A DNA stretch of 64,000 nucleotides from positions 17,361,583 to 17,425,582 of the forward strand of contig CM052359.1 in the NCBI GenBank assembly GCA_028551475.1, read 5' to 3'. How positions within the stretch are numbered: position 1 is the first letter of the stretch; each line of letters begins with the position of its first letter. Origin of the DNA: Casuarina equisetifolia (lineage: Eukaryota; Streptophyta; Magnoliopsida; Fagales; Casuarinaceae). Made by a program: the position numbers and the translations under genes. The notes under the pieces were generated by a model. The model searched no databases and was not told the DNA's origin. It was given only the letters and a program-made list of their open reading frames with translations. Shown in pieces: positions 53,499-64,000 of the stretch.

Positions 53499-53579
53499 GC
53501 CTCAGAAGGAAGGCAGTAGAGATCAATGTAATCACGAAATGTCATACATTGCGCAAAAACCGTTTGTTTCATCACCGGC
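53499..53579 (-). ncRNA. U16-like box C/D snoRNA
   Basis: Box C TGATGA (53574-53569) and box D CTGA (53505-53502) are flanked by a short GCC/GGC stem. The guide CTGCCTTCCTT directly before box D complements AAGGAAGGCAG of 18S rRNA as remembered. The fifth-nucleotide rule selects the A in AAGGA. This is the region served by U16 in animals and snR87 in yeast. Confidence 0.78.
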
Positions 53580-53713
53580 AGCAGATAGATTTTAAAACAA
53601 GTAAACTTTATTGCATATGAAGAAGGAAAACTTGAAGCATTAGAAGATAAAAAACTCAACCAGACCCAAAACTTATTCATCCATTTTCACAGCAAACAGA
53701 GAACTGAACAAAG

Positions 53714-53798
53714 GGCCTCAGAGAGAAGATTAGATTGATCAACATGTAGTGATTCAGACATATGCTTGTCTTAGAATACGTATTACATCATCGGCCAA
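53714..53798 (-). ncRNA. U27 box C/D snoRNA, copy 1
   Basis: Terminal stem GGCC/GGCC, box C ATGATGT (53791-53785), D' CTGA (53757-53754), C'-like TGATCA and D CTGA (53721-53718). The guide AGACAAGCATATG (53771-53759) complements CAUAUGCUUGUCU of 18S rRNA. The fifth base before D' pairs with A28 by my count of the remembered 5' end. That is the known U27/snR74 site, and the guide sits before D' as in human U27. Confidence 0.88.
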
Positions 53799-53889
53799 CT
53801 CAATTTGGCAGGCAATCATACCCAGAAAACCGAAGAGGTTACAAAATTTGCAGACACCAATAATCAAGGAAAAAGAAGAACCTTTTTGC

Positions 53890-53996
53890 CAAGGGGCTCA
53901 GAATATGGGTGGTGATATATCAGGATGGTCGGCAAGGCCCAGTGAGCCAATTACGACGAACGAGACCTAATCACAAAGAATCATCACCGTCCCTTG
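53890..53996 (-). ncRNA. U33-like box C/D snoRNA, copy 1
   Basis: Terminal stem CAAGGG/CCCTTG, box C TGATGA (53986-53981), C'-like TGATATA and box D CTGA (53901-53898). The guide ACCACCCATA (53913-53904) and the second 18S-complementary stretch GGTCTCGTTCGT (53967-53956) are identical to those of copy 2. The last 41 bases up to box D are identical in both copies, including the linker CTTGCCGACCATC. Confidence 0.87.
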
Positions 53997-54144
53997 TCCC
54001 AAACACAAAATTTGAACAAAAGAAACTTCAAGCGAAGAAGAAAAGAAAAGCTCAGACAAACGGTTCAAATCTACGATCTGAAACAAGTTAAGCAAAGAAG
54101 AGACGCAACACAAACGAAACTCCCTGAGAGACGCGCAGGCCGCA

Positions 54145-54330
54145 TGATAAGAATTTGGCCGCAGGAGGAGCTACTACTTATAGAGAAGCGTCTAGAAAGG
54201 TTCTAGGGTTTGTGTTGGTGCTAGGGTTTTGTTCCGGTTTTGGTAGAATACGAGCGAGCCTTTGGGCTGCACGGAAAGGTGTGCTTTTGACGGGCCCCCG
54301 GCCCGAAACAGCAAAGCCCGGGCCCAATAA
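54145..54330 (-). promoter_or_regulatory. snoRNA-cluster promoter: TATA, telo boxes and site II
   Basis: On the minus strand, TATA-like CTATAAG (54183-54177) is preceded by two telo boxes AAACCCTAG (54211-54203 and 54229-54221) and TGGGCC (54326-54321). A TGGGCT lies on the plus strand at 54263-54268. Telo box plus site II is the usual combination for plant ribosomal protein and snoRNA genes. Transcription would start near 54150 and read into the first snoRNA about 150 bases later. Confidence 0.75.
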
Positions 54331-54358
54331 AACCAGCAAAGACCCCGTTACGCTCTAT

Positions 54359-54386
54359 GATATATATATATATATATATATATATA
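54359..54386. repeat. TA dinucleotide microsatellite
   Basis: About 14 TA units directly behind the snoRNA promoter. Confidence 0.9.
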
Positions 54387-55246
54387 AGGACGGAAAATTC
54401 CACATTTCAGCTCGTCGCTGAATTAATTATTTGATATTATTTTTATACGCTAAATTAATTTTTTTTATAAATTCTAAAGAGTATTATCATTTGAAACTCT
54501 ACAATGCATTGTCAATATTTGTAAAAATAATCAAATTGATACTTTATCATTGTTGGAAAAGCCCTCTCATCTTAACTATTAAACTTTAATTTTAATACCA
54601 CGTAAAAAAAATAAACTTGCTTGTTTAGTAATATAATACACGTATATGCATTGATTTCAACGATCTTAAAATAACGCTGGAAAAAATGGTATTAAAAATT
54701 GCATCAACGTAATGACAAACCGGAGAAATACGGTGATTTATTATAAGATATGGTTTTGGAATTAAAGAACAAGTATACTTAATAAGAACAACCCGGCAAG
54801 GGAAGGTGGACACTTATATTTGAGAATCTTGGTGTAGAGCGGAGGCCCATCATTGGTGACAGCTCATCAACCACCCCTGACAGCACGCTGCAAATACGAA
54901 AGCGTAATGCAATTAGATAACATTAAGAAGACACATTTTCTCCAAGACATCACATGCACCCGCGTGGTTACCCAAATCGACATTGTCTTCTTTGTCTTCC
55001 CTGTCTTTTTCCTTTCTCATTTATTAATCACGCGGCCCCACTGAGCTTTTGAGCTTTGGAAACAAAATCACAAAACAAAGGGCAAATGCAGGAAGATCAG
55101 GAGACTTTTTCCTTCTGAGACCCGCCTCGCTTGTCCCGAGCCTCTTTTTCTTCCTCTCTCGCTGACTGGAGAGGGGTACTGTGGGTGGCGACGGCAGTCG
55201 CGTCGTTTGAATTCTTGACGCGGCATCGCTTTCCGTGGGAGTTGTG
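54387..55246. promoter_or_regulatory. Intergenic region and LIKE-COV promoter/leader
   Basis: AT-rich up to about 54800. The last 150 bases are CT-rich and GC-richer, as in a leader. No gene is seen. Confidence 0.4.
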
Positions 55247-55406
55247 ATGGGCGATGAAAAATCGGCGATCGTGATGGCTAGCAGAGAGAGAGATCGTGAG
55301 CTTCTCATACCGGTGGCTGACTCCGCCGACGATGAGTCGTCCTCCAAGCCGTCCTCGTCGGCCTCGTCTTCGCACCATGCCGGAAGAGAGGTGATATTTC
55401 TCTCTC

Positions 55407-55437
<31 letters not shown>

Positions 55438-58400
55438 CCCGTTGCTCTCGGTTTTTTGATATTTGGTTGCGCTTCTGCTGCGTTCGCTTCCCTCTGAAGT
55501 GACCGAAGATTTTGTGTTCTTGTTCAGTTTACGCTTGTTTGAATTGCTTTCAGTTGTGAACTTTCGTTCTTCATCGACCTGTTTTACTCCAGTTTTCGCT
55601 GTGATTCGAGGATTGTGTTCGATTGGCGCTTGTTTTATCGCTGATTTTGCTACATATTTATGCTCTAAATGTCAAGTCATGGAGAATAGGAGCCAAGCTT
55701 AAACCCGAGTTGCTCAAATCGTCTGATGCTTTGCCTGTGTCGAATGGCTACCGGTCAAACGGCAATCATATCTAACCTTTGTAGTGAATCCGGCTACATC
55801 TCTAGATGGGGCGAGATTGTTTAGCAACTGACAAATGGTTGAATCGGGGTATATGTGGAAACCCAGTGCACATCGAACTACTTAATTGTGCTTTGTTTGG
55901 GATTAGAAATATGCAAAAACCGCCTTGCGTAAGCTACGAAATTTAATTAGCCACTTTTTTGGAAACCTTAATCAATTTTCTGGCGACATAGGATCTCATG
56001 TTGGCTTTTGCCTTCTATTGCTATGCAAATAGCATCACCACCAAGTGCTTATGTTTGAATACGCTTTGTCAGGCTGAAATTGGTTTTACCGAGACAACAT
56101 ATTCCGAAATTTCTAATCATTCTGTTACTATTGCTAATTTCTCTGTCAATCTTGTTTTATCCATTTAGATTACCAACAACCTTCTCCTCTCAATAGGACA
56201 GGGCGGAAGTTTGATCCCACTGTTATTGATGTGGCACTGTATATGCTTGTTCTCCTTTCAAGATCCATCTTTTACCCTGCAACTTTTGTTCTTGTGTTTA
56301 ATTTATAACATCTTGTCTAAGAATAGGAAGGCTCATTTTGTATCCACAGACGGTTCCACTAATCTACTAATTAAGACTGTAGTAATTACTCCAACATCTT
56401 TTTGGTCTATGAATGCCTGCATTTTTCGTTTCCATAATGGCACTAGTATTTTTCTGACAGTTTCTCTATGTCATATTTACCTTGTAGACCTTTTACAAAG
56501 TTGTTAGGAGCTGGGCTTCGAAAAAGTTCATGACTGGATGGTGCGCAAAGCTTTCTTCTTTCTCTCCTAATTTCAGTTTAAAACGTATACAACATCTTCA
56601 TTGTACATTCTTAGGATGCACTCTTAGGTTCCTATTGCACAAATATTCAACACAACAGCATCATAAATTGGCCTCTTCCTGTTGGTTCGTGAAGGTGTTA
56701 TGTTACAAGTGTAGGAATGTATTAATTAGATTCAAAAATCAATTGCAGTGGATTAATTGATCATGACCTCTGCAGTATCTTTTGCATTATCATAGTGTTG
56801 TTGGGTTGAAATTATTTTACATGGGATTTTAATTGTCACTTTGCTGAGCATGAAATGTATTAGATTCTTGATTCTGGGGATTAGTTCAGATTTCTTGTTG
56901 GGTCGGCTGGATCAATGGTTGCTTGAGATTGAAGCTGAAGGAGATTGACTGGAGCCAAGGGAAAAATAACTTGCCACGTTTTCTCCTTATCACATATTTT
57001 CTCGGTTTGGAACTTGGGTTATTTTTGTTCTTTTACTGTACAGTTGGGTGGCATTAATTTTACACTTGTTTCCGTGCACTTATCATCTATTTAGCAATCA
57101 CTGAATTTGGTCTGTAGCCTTGCTACATTTCCCTCTGAAGGGTTCTCTGGGAATCTTTATGTTGGAGGATCCTTGATGTATGGAATATATGAAAATGGTA
57201 GATGTCATGCGGATCAGCTAATTGGATATCTTTCTTGTTGAGAGCATTTTGGACCAGAACTCCTTGGCATTATTAGTGGAATTATTACCTTTTTCACATT
57301 TAACTCCATGGAGGGGCTAAATGAATTCCAGCCAATAAATCCTTTTTCCAACTTGTTTGGCTGGATTAATAGATCAACAAATTTTGAGGAATTCTTGGTT
57401 TTGGAAGTTTTGTTAAAAGTTTGAGGCGTCTTGAACTTTGGGATATTGGATGCTATGAATATCCTGAAGTTAATTGTTTAATTTTCTGAAAGCTAATACT
57501 TTATAGAGATATCCTTCAGACAGAGTCCTTGGATTTCTGGTATAGACAGAGGAAATGTTATTCCTCTGTTGTATATGATCACCTTCCTACAAGGTGAACC
57601 TAAAATCATTGTAGGTTCAGTTTCTGATACTAGATTTAGAGGACGGAACTGTACTTGGGAAACTAAGTTGTGTGGTGTTCTTCAGTTTGTAAAAACTCTC
57701 TAATTATCTGGTGTCTAATACTCAATTAGAGATGCACGCTATGGCTGTGTTTACTTTTAAGATACGTGCTTATTGTACTTATCTGCTATTAGGCACTAAC
57801 TGTTGGCTATTTTGCAGTGTCATTCTCTTTCCAATAGCAATTACTTTCTATATAACATGGTGGTTTATTCACTTTGTGGATGGCTTCTTCTCCCCTATCT
57901 ATGCTCAACTTGGAATTGACATCTTTGGTAAGCATGATGCTGATGAGAAATCTTTCTTGTTTTTTTCGATCTCTTGCATGTTGCTAAATGCATTTGAGGT
58001 GTATAAGTCAATCTTTTTCATATTGGTTTTATGAGGCAGCCTGTGTTGTTTGGCTTATACGGAGTGCAGATTACTCTGAGAATTCATAATTCCTTTTGTG
58101 ATATTGTGAGATTCTTGTTACTTAGGTTGCTAATTGCTCCTAGGTGCTTCTGTCAATTGAGCATACATGGAAGTTCATTTAAGGGCCATTCATCAACATT
58201 TATTACACAGTTTCCTTCCTGTGGGATCATTATCACTAAGTTTATTATGGTTCTGCAGGGTAATAGAAAAAGGGAGGAAAGAGAAAGTGTTTCTCTACTT
58301 GGCTGTAAATAATCTTGCTCTGCCTAATCATATCTTTTACTGTGTTCATATAAGGAGTTTGAGAGCTTAACTAAATAGAACATGTACCTTTTCAGGGTTT

Positions 58401-60131
58401 TCAAAGTTGTTCCCATTTCATGAGGTGGCTGTCTAGCTTCCCACTTTGAGCAGTTTTCTCAAGGATCTGAAAATACAATTTCTGTGTTCATCAAAGTGAA
58501 TTGAGCTCTTGTATCTCATTGGAGTTTTCACTTGCTTATACTTCTTTGATAGGTCTTGGATTTGTCACTTCCATAACATTCATCTTCTTGGTGGGGGTGT
58601 TCATGTCTTCATGGTTGGGTGCATCTGTCCTTGCACTTGGTGAGTGGTTTATCAAACGGATGCCATTTGTTCGTCATATCTACAATGCCTCCAAGCAAAT
58701 TAGTTCTGCTATCTCACCAGGTCTGGTTTGCACTCATTTTCTTGCCCGTTGTTAATGTAATAACTTTCAGTTAGATGATTAGATACTAATGTGTTCATTA
58801 TTACAGATCAAAACACACAGGCCTTTAAGGAAGTAGCCATAATAAGGCATCCGCGTATTGGAGAATATGCTTTTGGGTTCATCACTTCATCCGTCATTCT
58901 CCAGGTCTGAAAGTAATCTATGTTGTGAGTTGATCAATGCTACACTAGACATCTCCCATTAGTGTATTTGTAACTTTTATCACCTCACATTGGGCACAAC
59001 ATACACATGAGTGTGGGGCATACATTCACACTGACTCTGGCGATTGTGCTTAGGGTGCAAGGCCCTGGGTAACTTGCAGAAGTGTACTTAACAGACAAAA
59101 ATAATTTGAGGTGTATTTATTTGGATAGAGGTTTTTTAGTCTGGTTATTCACCTCAGTATGAATTTTGTGGTAGAGCTGTTTATTTGTGCTGCAAAAACG
59201 ATACCAAATTTTATGGTTCTTGTTTCTTGCCATGCTTTAATCTAGCAAACCACGATTTCCCTGCTGTTCTAAATCTCCAGGCTTGATTCTTTTAGCCTTC
59301 AAGTTTAGGGCAATTGCCTATTTTCTGCAGACTAATGGTTGACTTGTTTCTCCTTTGATAGAGGCACATGAGAGTGTCTGTTTGCCACACGTCTCTTGTT
59401 CCCCCAACTGTTCCCTTAAATGTTTCACTTGCTCTGGTTTAAGAAATAGTTATCTGGATTAAATGAAAAAGAATTCACTCAGACAAAAATTCCAGTCGTG
59501 AATTTTCAGTTATTGTTTTTAGTTCTACATTCACCGTCCACTTTTGAACTGCTATGAACATTTCTTTTTTCCAAAATAAATTGTTGCAGAACTATTCCGG
59601 AGAGGAGGAGCTATGCTGTGTCTATGTTCCAACAAACCATCTTTACATCGGTGATATATTTTTGGTGAATACCAAGGATGTCATTAGACCAAATTTATCT
59701 GTCCGAGAAGGAATCGGTGAGGAACTCATTTCTTTAGATGTTCTTTTACGTTTTAAATGTTGACACTGGGGGAAAATGATTACCATTAGGTCACGTATCG
59801 AATTCTGGCCTGTGTTGTAATTAGATCCAGTCCAGAAGTTTCTCTTAATTCAACAGATACTTCATTCCTACTACTGTAGCGTTGAACATGAAAGGATTTG
59901 AAGATATAACTTCGCTGCATGGAGAAGGGTTTACCCTTAATGATAGATAGGGGTCTGTAATGAGTTTAAAAAGAAAATTTTGTTCCTTCCCTTTGCCTTG
60001 TGATTGATTTTTTCTTTTGTTCTTTTATTGCAGAAATTGTTGTGTCTGGTGGCATGTCGATGCCGCAGATCTTGTCAACACTGGATCCACGTGCCGTGCC
60101 AGTTGATAGAATTAGACCCGACAGAAGCTGA
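55247..60131 (+). CDS. LCV: LIKE-COV (DUF502) membrane protein
   Basis: Seven exons: 55247-55390, 56488-56540, 57818-57927, 58553-58720, 58807-58904, 59590-59716 and 60034-60131. They total 798 nt, or 265 residues, normal for this family. The N-terminus is acidic and Ser-rich. Two membrane segments are seen: VILFPIAITFYITWWFIHFV and the segment from FVTSITFIFLVGVF to SSWLGASVLALG. Conserved parts include IKRMPFVRHIYNASKQISSA, IRHPRIGEYAFGFITS, YVPTNHLYIGDIF, and ISTLDP-like ILSTLDPRAV near the end. CONTINUOUS VASCULAR RING and LCV proteins are endomembrane proteins linked to vascular patterning; the biochemical role is unknown. An ATG at 55247 is used because the frame upstream has no other ATG. 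A run of about 27 T lies just inside intron 1. Confidence 0.93.
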
Positions 60132-61683
60132 GCTTGAAGATTTAGAAGTAGTGGAGTTGTTTGTTTGTTACCTTGGTACAAATGCCGTTGGAGTAATTGC
60201 AGAATACATCTGCTGAAAAGTCAGGATTACAACGTCCGGTCGGTCCATTAAGAGTCTGATTTCGACAACCTATGTAACAATTGTTGCCTTTTGGAATATA
60301 GAAATTAGTGTTGGCTTTGGAAGTATAGATTGGTTGGAAATTCAGGGAGTATAGTTCGGCTGGTAATTCAGGCTGATAGGTTTGTTTATCCTTTGGATTT
60401 CTTTTTCCCCACGGTTAAACTGGCTTTAGTTTCCTTCTGGTGGGGGAAATTTTCTTTACTTCGTTGGACATCAATCAGATTTTGTAGATAAAAAGTAGTA
60501 GTCTGTGTTTGATATTTCACTGTGTTATGATTATGCAGTTGCTAATTCTTTATTATTTGGAAAGAGTGTGCTTTTAAGCAAGCCAATAAAAACATTGGAA
60601 TTCGAGAGAGAATCTGGCGCCGAGCACAACACGGTAGCTTTTCCAATTGAAGTGGCTTTACCAAATTATCTGAAGTTATTCGTTTGTTTTTGGCAATCTA
60701 GTGCAATCTTCTCGATTTGACAGATTTATTAATCAAATTTATCTTCATTAAATTCAATACTAATCTTTGTTCTTCTCTGATATAGATTATAAAATATTTT
60801 AGAAAATAAAGGTGTGGGCGGTAGCCTTACTTCTTGGTTTCTTTATGGATAATTTTTAGGAATGGCATAACTGTCTTTTGAAACACACTGAAGTTCTGAG
60901 AAGCCGCTTCTGCGTCCTCAGCGTAGTGCCTAATAAGACGCCTAAGCGACTTCTGGACTCGGAAGGGGGTACTAATGCGGCCCAATTGCGAATACATGGA
61001 TCAATGATGGGAAACACGGCGGTCGGAATCCAAGACGAGAGACCCCAATTCAAAGTCGCCGAGACGGCGGTCTCAAATTTACCGCCGGTAACCGCCCAGT
61101 CTGCATGTGCCACGTATCTTGTTTTTGAGGCCAGAAATAGCTACCACTTTGTTTGGCCAAACAAAGCCACAGCTGTACACAATTTTTAAACACTACTTGC
61201 CATTGGCCAAGTCTGATGTTGCTACCGCTAGCGTTGAAAAGGATAAAGGGAGACTAATCAATTCAGCGGTTCTATTTTCCACGAGAAATACTTACTAAGA
61301 AAATTAACCTGACCTTATTGATTCCCCGAATCTTATTAAGTGTACTTTACATACTGTTCATTTGATATTGAGCTTGAAGCCTTTTACAGTGCTGTCTTTT
61401 GTTTAAATACACTAGAGATCCTATTGCACAGAGCTTGAATTATCATGTCCAGGCTAGTTGCTTGAAGCTTTGATTTGATTCCTTAGACATTAAAATTACT
61501 GAATCTCAAGATTTCTTTAGTTCAATGGACTATTTTCTCTGGATAACCATCAGCACGTACTAATTTGTTTTGTACGCTCTCCCCCTTTCCAGCAATCTAT
61601 GATGGGCAGAAGAGAGGTGGATGCAGACAAAAAAGGTGACTGAAAAGGTCAGGCTACGTGCCACCCTTAAAGTTCTCTTTCGC
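60132..61683. other. Intergenic region between LCV and the dynein light chain gene
   Basis: It holds the LCV 3' untranslated region and then unassigned sequence. A GC-richer block at about 60870-61110 is open on both strands (102 and 85 codons), but I recognise no protein and do not call a gene. Confidence 0.4.
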
Positions 61684-61690
61684 TTATAAA
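61684..61690 (+). promoter_or_regulatory. TATA box of the LC8 dynein light chain gene
   Basis: TTATAAA, about 130 bases before the start codon, in a suitable position for a leader of about 100 bases. Confidence 0.55.
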
Positions 61691-61817
61691 TCAGCTGCCC
61701 TTTTGGACCACGACTGAAGAGGGGATAGGGAAGCTTCTCGTTCGGTCTGCTTCAGATTCAGAACCATAGATTCTTGAATATTTGGGTAGTCTGGTATTCT
61801 GAAAAGAGAGTGAAGCG

Positions 61818-62181
61818 ATGTTGGAAGGGAAGGCTACTGTCAAGGAAACAGACATGCCCGTGAAGATGAAGATGCATGCCCTGGCTTGTGCATCTCAGGC
61901 CCTTGATCTCTTTGACGTTGTTGATTGCATCTCCATAGCTGCCCACATCAAGAAGGTACCGATTCCTCGTTTATTCAGATCATACAAGGTCTTTGTTAAC
62001 ATTAAAGTGATGTTCTTCACGGATTCTGTGTTTTCAGGAGTTTGATAAGATGTATGGAAGTGGATGGCAATGTGTGGTTGGTCCAAGTTTTGGGTGTTTC
62101 TTCACTCATACACCAGGGACTTTCATCTACTTTGCAGTAGAGACCCTCAATTTCCTTATCTTCAAGGGAGTCTCTTATTGA
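61818..62181 (+). CDS. LC8-type dynein light chain
   Basis: Two exons, 61818-61955 and 62038-62181, give 93 residues, the family's usual size. Diagnostic parts are the MLEGKATVKETDMP start, ALDLFDVVDCISIAAHIKK, GSGWQCVVGPSFGCFFTHTP and GTFIYFAVETLNFLIFKG. LC8 proteins are homodimers that bind short linear motifs in many partners. Higher plants lack cytoplasmic dynein heavy chain, so the protein is thought to act as a dimerisation hub, for example at nuclear pores. The single 82-bp intron falls in the middle of the fold. The 3' untranslated region starts with a GA microsatellite. Confidence 0.95.
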
Positions 62182-62210
62182 ATTCTGAGAGAGATGTACA
62201 AAGCGAGAGT

Positions 62211-62212
<2 letters not shown>

Positions 62213-62252
<40 letters not shown>
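62213..62252 (+). repeat. GA dinucleotide microsatellite in the LC8 3' UTR
   Basis: About 20 uninterrupted GA units starting some 30 bases after the LC8 stop codon. Confidence 0.92.
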
Positions 62253-62254
<2 letters not shown>

Positions 62255-63500
62255 CCATGGAGCCCCAAATCATATTGGGGTACTGGGTTCTTCTGCTGCA
62301 TAATCAGCTTTTGTATTATGCTATTTGTATAGAAGGTAGAATAGTACTTGAAACTCTCACCGGGTTCTCATGAATGCAGCAGCTGTTCTCCAATCATGCC
62401 CACGCTTCGTAGCTTTATTAGAAATTGAGTTTAACTGTTACTTTCTATCATGATATTTCTAAGGTTGAGATGTAAGGCATCGTAATCTGCTGTGAAAACT
62501 TTTTATGGATGGACAAGTTATCTCCTTTTTGTAAATTAATTGAAAGAAGAAAAAAGAGATTTATTATAATTGCTTTGCACTTTCCGCTTGGGGTAACCAT
62601 CCCTTTTGGGTAGTCAAAGTTCACATGAACGATAGACTCGTCAGGACATGTGGTGAAGGAAGCTATTGCATTTAGATGGCCGGCTTCTTCTGGTACTCTT
62701 GCCAGTTTCCGAACCCAAAAGTCTACGTCCTTTTATTGAACGTTGAATGGATGCCATTAACGAGAGGTCATTGCACCGAGTCACGCGAAAGCAGACAGAC
62801 GGCTTCGGTGTCCTTCTGGAACATTATCTTAGCTGACAAGTGGAGCTCAATGGTTGATTAAGAGATCGGATCGTTCTTCAAACGTAATGATTTTCCATAC
62901 AAAGGAATGTTTTCAATATCAAAAGGTTATCTCTTTATGAAGAATCGAATGATTTATTTATTTATTAAGGATTTCACAGTAAGTGGTTATCAACAAGGAA
63001 TTTTGCTAACATCGAGAAGTTCTATTCGGAGTTTTGGGGACGCAAAGTTTGGAAAATAGTTATAAGATAGAGAAGGGATTCTTTATGCCGATTATTCTAC
63101 AGTTTACTTCACTTTATACCAGGAAAATACGCCTCGAGCATGACGAAAATATGAATACAAACAGATTTGTACATGGCAACAGCAGGATGAAGAAATTGCT
63201 CTGCAGAATTCAAGAAATCGGCTCAAGTACAACTATTCAAAAATGACAAAAACATTCTCAACTTCTTTTTTCTCCACATTTTCGGCTATAAATTGCTGGC
63301 TCTGAATCGGTATAAGTTGTCGAATTTGCATTTTCACAGTTAGAATATATTGATTTGGCTGCTTAAGAACTAGATATTGGCAAAACTGATCACAACCTTG
63401 GGATACTAGCTACCAGCTTCAACTCTCCTGTCTTGCGTTAAGTATTGCACCATAATATACACAGAAAACAAAAGCAGAATTGCCATACTGACCTCACAAA
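62253..63500. other. Intergenic region with convergent 3' ends
   Basis: It lies between the 3' ends of the LC8 gene (plus) and the minus-strand gene at the window edge, and should hold both terminators. No gene is seen. Confidence 0.45.
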
Positions 63501-64000
63501 TTATGTAAAGACCTCCTGGATCAGTGCATCAAAAACCAGCATCTCTATATCATCCACTATTTGTTCAGCATCATCCGCTGAAAATCCAGACCTCCAACCA
63601 AAATCCCAGAGTGCATTTTCCACTCCATTGCAGTGTATATCTCTCTCCAGCATTGGATAAACACTGTCAAAGGGAGGCTCTCACCAGCAGGCTTGCTGTA
63701 GCTTCTTAGATTTTCAACACCCTGACAAACTTCCTCCACCAAGTTATTGATTGAGATACGGACTTTGAAGTTGCCCAAACATGTTAGTAACAGAGGATGG
63801 GCCTTCTGTGAATCTCGAAGGCTTTTGCGTTCAGTGAGTTCATTTGCACATTCTAAAGAGAGTTTCACATCGGGTGATATCAAATCGCTGATGGTCAAAG
63901 TTTGTATAAGAACAGGACTCCACACGTTGAGATCAAAAAGCTCCTCAGCACGAGTAAGGAATGATGGACTACTCAGGAGCAAGGATTGAAGTTTAGTTCC
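63501..64000 (-). CDS. 3' end of an unidentified plant gene, truncated by the window
   Basis: The minus strand is open from the window edge, beginning KLQSLLLSSPSFLTRAEELF and running to about residue 120. The expected C-terminus (WDFGWRSGFSADD, then EQIVDDIEMLVFDALIQEVF) is clear but lies in a different frame, ending at TAA 63503-63501. The frames cross near 63680-63700. A short intron there lacks a good acceptor, so a frameshift, assembly error or unusual splice site is possible. The overall look, with a C-terminal DDIE..VFDALIQEVF helix, suggests a plant-specific DUF4378-like protein, but I cannot name it with confidence. Confidence 0.5.

Noticed and set aside
53447-53680. 77-codon minus-strand frame in the snoRNA region
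   Set aside because: It overlaps the U16-like snoRNA and has no protein-like features. The promoter type alone could also suggest a ribosomal protein gene, but none of its frames resembles one.

Overview
This window is nuclear DNA from a flowering plant, most likely a eudicot. The evidence is intron-rich genes with GT-AG splice sites, chloroplast-targeted proteins, a pentatricopeptide-repeat gene, Ty1/copia and Ty3/gypsy retrotransposons, and box C/D snoRNAs whose guides match remembered plant 18S rRNA. I assembled gene models by hand from reading frames and splice sites; reading phase closes across every junction of the seven complete coding genes.

Left gene island (1-26 kb). A site-1 protease gene (minus, 425-7018) is divergent from a plastid tRNA(Ile)-lysidine synthetase-like gene (plus, 8088-12010). 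A PPR gene follows (15675-18047), then an internally deleted copia element (18798-21597), then the plastidic type I signal peptidase gene PLSP1 (22431-25266). Just downstream of PLSP1, on the minus strand, is a frameshifted LEA_2-domain pseudogene. From memory, the lysidine synthetase, PLSP1 and a LEA_2 gene are also near neighbours in Arabidopsis (At3g24560, At3g24590, At3g24600), so this looks like conserved synteny.

Repeat-rich middle (27-46.5 kb). This holds a decayed Ty3/gypsy element with two LTRs (27985-33708), three tandem copies of a 161-163 bp unit, a copia reverse-transcriptase remnant, a second copia element (about 40480-45863), and a pair of duplicated noncoding segments. I found no intact gene here. 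Three of the four reverse-transcriptase active sites I located carry Asp-to-Asn changes.

Right gene island (47-64 kb). A chloroplast phospholipase A1-I type lipase (47183-49892) is followed by an intergenic stretch and then, on the minus strand, a box C/D snoRNA cluster (52876-53996). The cluster has a promoter with TATA, telo-box and site II motifs. It contains two U33-like snoRNAs, two U27 snoRNAs, one U16-like snoRNA and one uncertain candidate. Next come a LIKE-COV membrane protein gene (55247-60131), an LC8 dynein light chain gene (61818-62181), and the 3' end of an unidentified minus-strand gene that runs off the window.

The snoRNA cluster is the most interesting system. It appears to supply several guides for 18S rRNA 2'-O-methylation from one promoter, with two of the guides duplicated and the duplicates in the opposite relative order. 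Complementarity to rRNA was judged from memory of the rRNA sequence, not by alignment.
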